Source: Woronichinia naegeliana WA131
Lineage (GTDB): Bacteria > Cyanobacteriota > Cyanobacteriia > Cyanobacteriales > Microcystaceae
Direction of reading: 5' to 3'
DNA: 64,000 nt
Assembly (NCBI GenBank): GCA_025370055.1
Contig: CP073041.1
Coordinates: 7,286,272-7,350,271, forward strand
A model generated the notes under the pieces. That model was not told the DNA's origin, did no database searches, and saw only the letters and a list, made by a program, of their open reading frames with translations. How positions within the stretch are numbered: the first letter of the stretch is position 1; every line of letters starts with the position of its first letter. Shown piece after piece: positions 57,194 to 64,000 of the stretch. A program made the position numbers and the translations under genes.

Positions 57194-57659
57194 TACTAGC
57201 GAAGATCCAGAGGAATCGGGGTTGCCCGACGAGTTTCACCTTTTACAACCAGAATTATTGCGTAGCACCTTTCGTCCGCCTTCTTATGCAGAAGATAATG
57301 TATTTACAGCTAGTGATTTAAATTTATACTATGACGGCAAGCATACACAATGGTATAAACGCCCCGATTGGTTTGCGGTATTAGGGGTATCCCGTTTTTA
57401 TGAACAAACAGAACTAAGACTAAGCTATGTTACTTGGTATGAAGGAACATATCCCTTTGTCGTTGTAGAGTTAATATCTCTAGGAACAGAAAACGAAGAC
57501 TTAGGCAGAAATTTACGGGAAGTTAATCAACCACCTAATAAATGGACAGTATATGAGCAAGTTCTGAGAATACCCTATTATTTTGTCTATAACTGTTATA
57601 CTAATGAGCCTCACTGTTTTGGCTTAGTAATGAACCGTTATCAACCGCTATCTATTAAT

Positions 57660-59261
57660 CTGACTTTTCCCGTTAAGTCCAAAATCCAGCAATGCAAACT
57701 TCTAGAGGCTTTATCTGGCAAGGGTTTGAGTAATGATTCTCTTGACAGGAAAAAAATATTCTGAAGCCATCATCCCGCTTATCGTTCAAATTTCAAAAAC
57801 AAAGGATGAAGGGAGTATGAGACTGTAAAATGGAGAAAATCTTAAAGGGCAGGTCAAAAAATGTTGGAATGGTGGACAAAAAACTTTGCCAGTTGTGAAT
57901 TGGGAGACGAGAGGCTAAACAATCGTGCCTTCTCGATTGGGAAAAAGTTAAGTGAGGGGTTTGGAAAAGCCTTATCAGAAGTGTTTAAGGGAGGAAACGA
58001 GTTAAAGAGGGCCTATGAATTTTTGGGAATCCGAAAACAGACTTTGTCAAGATAATAGAGCCGCACTGTGAAATGACAACTGCCGCCGTAGAAGAATATA
58101 AGATAATGCTATCAGTCGGAGATACGACCTTCTTAGATTATCGCAATATCAAGGAAAAAAGGGAAGGGTATGGGCCGACTGGAAAAGGAGGGAATGGATT
58201 AATACTGCATAGTGCTTTAGCAATTGAGCCAGAAAAAGGACAAGTATTAGGTTTATTATGGCAAAAACTGTGGAATAGGGAGGTAAAAGAAAAGCCCCCA
58301 ACAGATGAAACGGCGAAGCAGAAAAAAGAAAGACAGAAAGAACAAAGAAAAGCAGCTCGTCAAAGACCATTTGAGGAAAAAGAATCCTACAAATGGGTAG
58401 AGGCTCTAAACACCTGTGAGAAACAGGTAGAAAGTTCAACGAGGGTAATTCATGTATTTGACAGAGAAGGAGATGTTTCAGAAGTCTTTGACTCAGTGCG
58501 TCAACTCAAGCATACAGGAGTGCTGGTCAGAGCGTCTCATAATCGTAGTTTAGACAAAAATAGTGAACGACTTTGGCAACATTTGGAATCAGAACCGATT
58601 CGTTTTCATCAAGAAATCGAGATTCCGAGTACAGGAAAAAGAAAAGCACGGAAGGTTAAGCTTGCCGTCCGATTTTGCTCAGTTAATCTACGAACTCCCT
58701 ATCGTTTTGATAATCGTGACCCGTTGAATGTCTATGCTGTTTATGCGACAGAAATCGATTGTCCCGAAGGCGAAACTCCTTTATCTTGGATGCTTCTGAC
58801 TACAGAAGTTGTTGAGACTATTGAGATGGCTGTCACTATTCTTCGTTGGTACACCTACCGATGGCGGGTTGAAGAATTTCATAAAGTCCTTAAGTCTGGT
58901 TGTCAGAGTGAGCGTTATCGACTTGCCTCTGATGGAATGAAAACTCTTTTGGGTTTTTTAAGTGTCATTGCTGTTGAACTTTTACACGTTACTTATCTTC
59001 ATCGTACCCAGCCCGATGCTCTCGCGATTGAAATTCTTAATCCTCTTCAACTTCAGGTGTTAAAAGCAGCCGCCTCTCAAAAACTTCCCCCTATTTTGAC
59101 TGTTGCTTGGGCTGTCGAGTCTGTTGCTTTTCTTGGTGGTTATCTTGAACATCGTCGTAAAACTCCTCTCGGTATCCAAGTCCTTTGGCGCGGTTGGTTG
59201 AAGTTGCATGACCTTTGCCAAGGCTGGCAGCTTGCAATCCGCACTTAACGGGAAAAGTCAG
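57660..59261 (+). mobile_element. IS4-family (Tn5/IS50-like) element, 1602 bp
   Basis: CTGACTTTTCCCGTTAAGT at 57660 and ACTTAACGGGAAAAGTCAG ending at 59261 are perfect 19-bp inverted repeats. A perfect 10-bp duplication ATCTATTAAT lies at 57650-57659 and 59262-59271. A truncated copy is at 2641-3727. Confidence 0.95.
57861..59248 (+). pseudogene. IS4-family (Tn5-like) transposase with one frameshift
   Basis: The N-terminal Tn5-type DNA-binding part (WWTKNFASCELGDERLNNRA) runs to a stop at 58055. A shift near 58025-58030 restores FLGNPKTDFVKIIEPHCEMT and the main frame, open to 59248: LSVGDTTFLDYRNI (D), VIHVFDREGDVSEVF (D) and YTYRWRVEEFHKVLKSGCQS (Y-R-E-K). Whether the shift is a mutation or a slippage site is not clear. 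The C-terminal half is the same as in the truncated copy. Confidence 0.82.
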
Positions 59262-59526
59262 ATCTATTAATGGATTAGGGGTATGGCTAGAAGAAGCTGA
59301 ATTAGGTTTAGGATTATGGGAGGGAAAATATCAAGGATTAACTAGACAGTGGTTACGTTGGTATGATCAAGATAATAATTGGTTGCCTACACCAGAAGAA
59401 AGAGCAAAGCAACGGGCTGAACAAGAAAAACAACGGGCAGATTTAGCGGAAGCAGAATTAGCTAAGCTAAGACAGTTAATAGCAGAACAAGGAATTAATT
59501 GGTAAGAAAAATCAAGGTTATAGAAA

Positions 59527-60147
59527 ATGGCTTATAGTGACTTTACCCTAGAAAAAATAACGAAAATATTTAACATTAACATCGAAGAAAGAACAAATGT
59601 TTTTGCTGCTTTCGACCAGTTAACAGTTGATGCTTTTTTTATCAAATACTTACAAAATAATATTCCCTTAGCTCAGTCAATTAGCACAGAAAAAGCCAAG
59701 TCAGAAATGATTATTGCGCCTGTTTTAATTGAAGTAAGAAGATTATTAGATAATAAAATTAGTTTATTCTCAGGAATTGATTTTAATGTTAATATTGAGC
59801 AAGGTTTAAATGGATTTTGCGATTTCTTAATCGGTCTATCATCTCAACAGTTATATGTAACATCTCCTGTGATTGCTTTAGTGGAGGCGAAAAATGATAA
59901 TCTTAAACAAGGATTCGCTCAATGTATTGCAGAAATGATTGCTGCCGCTCAATTAAATCAATCGGAGGGAAATAATGTTGAAAATATTTATGGTTGTGTT
60001 ACCAATGGTAATCAATGGGTGTTCTTGCAATTAACTGGTAATCTAGTGGTAGTTGATTTAGATGAGTATTATATAAATCAACCAGAAAAAATTATTAGTG
60101 TATTTGTGAGTCTAATTAAGTCAGAGTTAGAGTCAAATCCGACATAA
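59527..60147 (+). CDS. PD-(D/E)XK nuclease-like hypothetical protein
   Basis: 206 residues. GFCDFLIGLSSQQLYVTSPV then IALVEAKNDNLKQGFAQCIA gives the D...E-x-K arrangement of PD-(D/E)XK nucleases, followed by QCIAEMIAAAQLN, the usual helix, and IYGCVTNGNQWVFLQLTG. It resembles small restriction-type proteins of unknown role common in cyanobacteria. Intact, 21 bp after the split Uma2 gene and before a DUF29 gene. Activity and partner are unknown. Confidence 0.78.
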   Translation: MAYSDFTLEKITKIFNINIEERTNVFAAFDQLTVDAFFIKYLQNNIPLAQSISTEKAKSEMIIAPVLIEVRRLLDNKISLFSGIDFNVNIEQGLNGFCDFLIGLSSQQLYVTSPVIALVEAKNDNLKQGFAQCIAEMIAAAQLNQSEGNNVENIYGCVTNGNQWVFLQLTGNLVVVDLDEYYINQPEKIISVFVSLIKSELESNPT

Positions 60148-60256
60148 ATCAGTAGCATTAGCTAAATTAAGATAGTTACTAGCAGAACAGGGAATTAATT
60201 TGTAGGGGTTTCTGTCAACCAAACATCAATATTTAAACTGTAATTGAGTAAGTAAA

Positions 60257-60712
60257 ATGCAACCTACACAAGCAAGTTACCAGATTTATGAACAAGATTA
60301 TCCTGAGTGGCTAGATATTACCCTCAAACAACTGCAAAATCAGGATTTAGAAAATATTGACTGGGAACATTTAATTGAGGAAATCACTGCATTGGGAAAC
60401 GAACAAAGGCGTAAAGTAGAGAGTTATTTATTGAGACTTTTAATTCATCTACTATTGTATGATTATTGGAAGTCAGAAAAAGATTGGTCAGGGAGAGGGT
60501 GGGAAAAAGAAATTGATAATTTTAGGCTTGAATTAGATTTATTATTGGAGTCTAAAGTTCTTTATAATCATTGTGCACAAATCCTAGATAAGATATACAT
60601 TAAAGCTAGAAACAATGCAATTCGTAAGTCTGAATTATCTCCAAAAATATTTCCTGAAAACTGTCCCTATTCTTTAATAGAAATTCTCAATCCTGAATGG
60701 TTGCCATCATAA
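60257..60712 (+). CDS. DUF29-family protein (intact)
   Basis: 151 residues, normal family length. YEQDYPEWLDITLKQLQNQD, IDWEHLIEEITALGNEQRRK, RLLIHLLLYDYWKSEKDW and ARNNAIRKSELSPKIFPENC then PYSLIEILNPEWLPS are the family blocks. The role is unknown. It is the only undamaged DUF29 gene of the three in the window, and ends 21 bp before the exporter ATPase. Confidence 0.88.
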   Translation: MQPTQASYQIYEQDYPEWLDITLKQLQNQDLENIDWEHLIEEITALGNEQRRKVESYLLRLLIHLLLYDYWKSEKDWSGRGWEKEIDNFRLELDLLLESKVLYNHCAQILDKIYIKARNNAIRKSELSPKIFPENCPYSLIEILNPEWLPS

Positions 60713-60733
60713 AAAATATTTTAATAATAAACT

Positions 60734-62026
60734 ATGTCTGATACAGTTATTCGAGTTGAAAATCTAGGTAAAAAGTACGTCATTGGACACCAAAAGCAAG
60801 AACGCTATACGGCTCTGCGGGATGTGGTGACGGATCGAGTAAAATCATTCGCTAGTATTTTTAATCCCAAAGCACAGAAGGATGATCCCACTCATGAGGA
60901 GTTTTGGGCTTTGAAGGATATCTCTTTTGATATTAAGCAGGGGGATAGAGTTGGCATTATTGGCCGTAATGGGGCGGGTAAGTCAACGTTGTTAAAGATT
61001 TTGAGTCGGATTACGGAGCCAACGGAGGGACGGATTAGTATTAATGGTCGGGTAGCGAGTTTGTTGGAGGTGGGGACGGGTTTTCATCCTGAGTTGACGG
61101 GTCGGGAAAATATTTATCTCAATGGGGCGATTTTGGGGATGGATCGCGTTGACATTAAGCGAAAGTTTGATGAGATTGTGGCGTTTGCTGAGGTGGAGAC
61201 GTTTTTGGATACGCCTGTGAAGCGTTATTCTTCGGGGATGTATGTGCGGTTGGCGTTTGCGGTGGCGGCACACTTGGAGCCAGAGATTTTGATTGTGGAT
61301 GAGGTTTTGGCGGTGGGGGATGCTCAGTTTCAAAAAAAATGCTTAGGTAAAATGAAGGATGTAAGTGGAGAAGGACGAACTGTTCTATTTGTCAGCCATA
61401 GTATGCCTACAATTACATCGCTCTGCTCAGATGTGATTTTGTTGGATAAAGGTAAGATTGTGAATATTGGAAATGCATCGGAGGTAATTATGCAGTACTA
61501 CAAGAGTGGGGCTGGGGCTTCCTCTCCTGCATCAATCACTCTTTCTGATGAAGATCGTATTGTTGGCGATGAATATGTGCATTTGATATCTGGGTGCATA
61601 AGAAATAGTATTGATGAAATCAGCCCAGAAATAATGATTAATGAGAATTTTAGAGTTTCTATGAAATATAGAATCCTCCAAGAAAGTAATTACAAGTTTG
61701 TTCCTAACTTTCACTTTTATACAGCCGATGATTCTTGTGCTTTTGTAACATCAGTTCAAAATGTGAGGATTTTACCTTCGGGAGAATATGAAGCAGAATG
61801 TCTAATCCCAATGAACTTCTTAAATGAAGGAGCCTATTTTGTAGGTTTAGCAATCAGTTCCTTTGAATCAGGAGTTAAGGTACACTTTTTTGAGCAAAAT
61901 ATTCTTTCGCTTAACATTAAAGATTCTTTAACAACTAATAGCGTAGGACGAGAGCATGGCTACACAGGGAGATTTCCTGGAGTGATCAGACCACAATTAA
62001 AATGGAATTTGGTACAAACTAGATGA
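60734..62026 (+). CDS. Polysaccharide ABC transporter ATPase with C-terminal sugar-binding-type domain (Wzt)
   Basis: 430 residues. The ATPase part (1-245) has Walker A GIIGRNGAGKSTLLK (near 75-89), FHPELTGRENIYLNGAILGM, the signature YSSGMYVRLAFAVAA (near 165) and Walker B ILIVDEVLAVGD. The C-terminal 150 residues (about 270-425) form a beta-rich domain like Wzt_C, which in known systems binds the finished glycan end. It powers the Wzm-type permease at 53444. It overlaps rfbF by 4 bp. Bases 60960-61330 are notably more GC-rich and HIP-like than the rest. Confidence 0.92.
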   Translation: MSDTVIRVENLGKKYVIGHQKQERYTALRDVVTDRVKSFASIFNPKAQKDDPTHEEFWALKDISFDIKQGDRVGIIGRNGAGKSTLLKILSRITEPTEGRISINGRVASLLEVGTGFHPELTGRENIYLNGAILGMDRVDIKRKFDEIVAFAEVETFLDTPVKRYSSGMYVRLAFAVAAHLEPEILIVDEVLAVGDAQFQKKCLGKMKDVSGEGRTVLFVSHSMPTITSLCSDVILLDKGKIVNIGNASEVIMQYYKSGAGASSPASITLSDEDRIVGDEYVHLISGCIRNSIDEISPEIMINENFRVSMKYRILQESNYKFVPNFHFYTADDSCAFVTSVQNVRILPSGEYEAECLIPMNFLNEGAYFVGLAISSFESGVKVHFFEQNILSLNIKDSLTTNSVGREHGYTGRFPGVIRPQLKWNLVQTR

Positions 62027-62790
62027 AAGCAGTGATTTTGGCAGGTGGTCTAGGAACTAGACTCAGTGAAGAAACTTATCTTAAGCCGAAACCGATGGTG
62101 GAAATTGGTGGGAAGCCAATTTTATGGCACATTATGAAGACTTATTCTACCTATGGAATTTATGATTTCATTATTTGCTGTGGCTATAAGGGATATGTAA
62201 TCAAAGAATATTTTGCTAATTATTTTTTGCATATGTCTGATGTGACTTTTGATATGCAATCTAATCAGATGGAAGTGCATCAAAAAAAAGCAGAACCTTG
62301 GCGAGTAACACTAGTTGATACAGGTGAGGAAACACTTACAGGCGGGAGGCTTCAACGAGTAAAAAGTTATGTGGGGAATGAGACATTTTGTTTTACATAT
62401 GGTGATGGTGTTAGTAATGTCGATATTCAAGATCTAATTGCTTTTCATCAACAGCAAAAGCGTTTTGCTACGGTCACAGCAGTACAACCACCAGGAAGAT
62501 ATGGAAATATAAATATTGATGATGGTTTAGTGTTAAATTTTCAAGAAAAGCCTCAAGGAGATGGGGGCTGGATTAATGGAGGTTACTTTGTTTTAGAGCC
62601 AGCAGTATTTGATTTTTTAGCAGGCGATCAAACTAGTTGGGAAGCCCACACTTTGCCAGTTATTGCTAATAAGCAAGAATTATCCGCCTTTAATCATTAT
62701 GGTTTCTGGCAAGCTATGGATACTCTAAGAGATAAGAATTATTTAGACAGCTTGTGGGAATCAGGAAATGCTCCGTGGAGGGTATGGTGA
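62023..62790 (+). CDS. rfbF: Glucose-1-phosphate cytidylyltransferase
   Basis: 255 residues. AVILAGGLGTRLSEETYLKP then KPMVEIGGKPILWHIMKTYS is the nucleotidyltransferase signature, with FTYGDGVSNVDIQDLIAFHQ and GGWINGGYFVLEPAVFDFLA later. It makes CDP-glucose, the first step to CDP-linked 3,6-dideoxy or branched 6-deoxy sugars. It overlaps the ATPase gene (ATGA) and touches rfbG (TGATG), so the three are translationally linked. A dead paralogue is at 45092. Confidence 0.95.
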   Translation: MKAVILAGGLGTRLSEETYLKPKPMVEIGGKPILWHIMKTYSTYGIYDFIICCGYKGYVIKEYFANYFLHMSDVTFDMQSNQMEVHQKKAEPWRVTLVDTGEETLTGGRLQRVKSYVGNETFCFTYGDGVSNVDIQDLIAFHQQQKRFATVTAVQPPGRYGNINIDDGLVLNFQEKPQGDGGWINGGYFVLEPAVFDFLAGDQTSWEAHTLPVIANKQELSAFNHYGFWQAMDTLRDKNYLDSLWESGNAPWRVW

Positions 62791-63914
62791 TGATGACAGG
62801 GTTTTGGCAGGGTAAAAAAGTTTTTTTGACTGGTCATACTGGTTTTAAAGGATCGTGGCTTTCTCTATGGCTTACAAGCTTAGGAGCAGAAGTAACGGGT
62901 TTAAGTCTCTCGCCGAATACTCAACCATCTTTATTTGAGCAGTTAGGATTAGTTAATCATCTAAATCATCATTTGGGAGATATTCGAGACGCTGATTTAG
63001 TTGCTAAACTTATACATCAAGCTAGACCCGATATTGTTTTTCATCTAGCGGCCCAACCACTTGTCAGGAGTTCGTATGTAGAACCAGTTGAAACTTGGAA
63101 TATAAATGTAATAGGAACGATTCATGTTTTAGAAGGGTTAAAGAAACTTGATTATCCCTGTGCAGCCGTTTTTATTACAACAGATAAATGTTATGAGAAT
63201 AAAGAATGGGTTTATGGTTATCGAGAAAATGATCCATTGGGAGGACATGATCCCTACAGTTCTAGTAAAGCTGGAGCAGAACTAGCGATCACGTCTTGGA
63301 GAAAATCTTTTTTTAGCAAGGCTGATTGCTCCGTCGGTATTGCTAGTGCAAGGGCAGGCAATGTGATTGGCGGGGGTGATTGGTCAAAGGATAGAATTGT
63401 TCCTGATGCCATGCGATCGCTGATTAGGGATGAACCAATTCCTGTTCGTAATCCTCAAGCAACTCGTCCTTGGCAACACGTTTTGGAGCCACTAGCCGGT
63501 TATTTACAAGTAGCGGAAAGCATTTATCAATGTTTATCTTCGGCCGATCAACTTAATCAAAAAGACAAATTTTGCAGTGCCTTTAACTTCGGCCCAGATT
63601 TAACTTCTAATCGTTCTGTTAAGGAGTTAGTCTCCGAGATTCTTAATTATTGGTCAGGTACTTGGTTAGATAAATCTGATCCTTGTGCCTTTCATGAAGC
63701 CAGCTTGCTTAATTTAGTGACAGATAAAGCCTATCACTTGTTGAATTGGAAGCCACTTTGGGATTTTGAAAAAACAATTCGAGAGACGGTCGTTTGGTAC
63801 AGGGAATCTTGTGAATTTTCATCTTCGGATTATCAACGTTTTCAGGAATTGTCATTACTCCAAATCAAGAATTACGAAAGTATTTTATCAACTAACAACA
63901 TTAATCAGATATAG
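62790..63914 (+). CDS. rfbG: CDP-glucose 4,6-dehydratase
   Basis: 374 residues from the ATG at 62790 that overlaps the rfbF stop; the open frame starts 12 codons earlier inside rfbF. KKVFLTGHTGFKGSWLSLWL is the NAD-binding start, DIVFHLAAQPLVRSSYVEPV, FITTDKCYENKEW and the catalytic YSSSKAGAELA (Tyr-x3-Lys) follow. It forms CDP-4-keto-6-deoxyglucose from the RfbF product. Confidence 0.95.
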   Translation: MMTGFWQGKKVFLTGHTGFKGSWLSLWLTSLGAEVTGLSLSPNTQPSLFEQLGLVNHLNHHLGDIRDADLVAKLIHQARPDIVFHLAAQPLVRSSYVEPVETWNINVIGTIHVLEGLKKLDYPCAAVFITTDKCYENKEWVYGYRENDPLGGHDPYSSSKAGAELAITSWRKSFFSKADCSVGIASARAGNVIGGGDWSKDRIVPDAMRSLIRDEPIPVRNPQATRPWQHVLEPLAGYLQVAESIYQCLSSADQLNQKDKFCSAFNFGPDLTSNRSVKELVSEILNYWSGTWLDKSDPCAFHEASLLNLVTDKAYHLLNWKPLWDFEKTIRETVVWYRESCEFSSSDYQRFQELSLLQIKNYESILSTNNINQI

Positions 63915-63925
63915 AATTAGTCTCA

Positions 63926-64000
63926 ATGAACGATAAACACTGTCGATTTTGTCAAAGTTGCTTGAACCATACCTTTGTTGATTTGGGTATGTCTCCATTG
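63926..64000 (+). CDS. Sugar C-methyltransferase, N-terminal start (runs off window)
   Basis: The first 25 residues MNDKHCRFCQSCLNHTFVDL then GMSPL are the zinc-binding N-terminus (CxxC, VDLGxxPL) of the NDP-hexose C-methyltransferase family. These act on 4-keto-6-deoxy sugars, which RfbG makes, so the context agrees. Only this part is visible. Confidence 0.7.
   Translation, partial: MNDKHCRFCQSCLNHTFVDLGMSPL

Larger units (their letters stand above)
55884..59505 (+). pseudogene. Uma2-family gene split by two insertion sequences
   Basis: Three pieces join in frame: 55884-55902, 57196-57659 and 59272-59505. Removing IS630 (55903-57193) and one TA gives MYDLPSTSEDPEESGLPDEF; removing the IS4 element (57660-59261) and one 10-bp repeat gives QPLSINGLGVWLEEAELGLG. 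The product would be about 240 residues: YKRPDWFAVLGV, PFVVVELISLGTENEDLG and EPHCFGLVMNRYQPL, then a charged RAEQEKQRADLAEAEL tail. An ORF starting at 57168 is only an artefact of IS630 end sequence. Confidence 0.88.

Noticed and set aside
57168-57764. Uma2 ORF apparently starting MVALFTPKP
   Set aside because: The first codons lie in the end of the IS630 element. The true 5' end is at 55884-55902 and the 3' end continues at 59272.

Overview
The window looks like a piece of an AT-rich cyanobacterial chromosome, probably a unicellular, Microcystis-like chroococcalean, although the genus is an inference. The signs are many GCGATCGC (HIP1-type) octamers in the conserved genes, a CmpR/CcmR-type LysR regulator of inorganic-carbon genes, Uma2 and DUF29 genes, a cyanobacterial-type group II intron and a very heavy load of insertion sequences.

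Layout. Positions 1-17979 are an IS graveyard. Elements of the ISKra4, IS5/IS1182, IS4, IS1, IS1/IS1595-like, IS630, IS3, IS1634 and an unassigned family are inserted into one another, around a cut FHA-domain gene and the intact LysR gene (6804-7733). Positions 18125-22442 carry three ordinary housekeeping genes on the minus strand: cdsA, cbiT and glgP. Positions 23243-45000 are a cell-surface polysaccharide locus on the plus strand. It holds a UDP-glucuronate-epimerase-type gene, an ABC flippase-type exporter, a serine-acetyltransferase-type acetyltransferase, MurB-like and MurA-like enzymes, several family 2 glycosyltransferases, a Wzy-like membrane protein, methyltransferases, a second epimerase and a WecA/WbpL-type initiating transferase. 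A group II intron and an IS copy interrupt the locus. Positions 45092-60712 are a second mobile-rich zone with a dead rfbF copy, Uma2 and DUF29 genes, a PD-(D/E)XK-like protein and multiply nested ISs. Positions 53444-54271 and 60734-64000 carry the export and sugar end of the locus: an ABC-2 permease (Wzm type), its ATPase with a Wzt-type C-terminal domain, rfbF, rfbG and the start of a sugar methyltransferase.

How the genes fit together (inference). The WecA-type enzyme would start a glycan on a polyprenyl carrier and the glycosyltransferases would extend it. Acetyl, methyl and possibly lactyl (MurA/MurB) groups would decorate it. RfbF/RfbG plus the methyltransferase would supply a CDP-6-deoxy sugar, perhaps C-methylated. 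Wzm/Wzt and/or the ABC flippase would export the product.

The most notable observations are: catalytically intact murA and murB paralogues inside a glycan locus; a two-copy 115-bp hairpin element with a compensatory base-pair change; several miniature elements with intact target duplications, one sharing ends and target-duplication length with a full IS in the same window; a strict TANNTA target for the IS5-like element; and a Uma2 gene split by two ISs that can be rejoined exactly.
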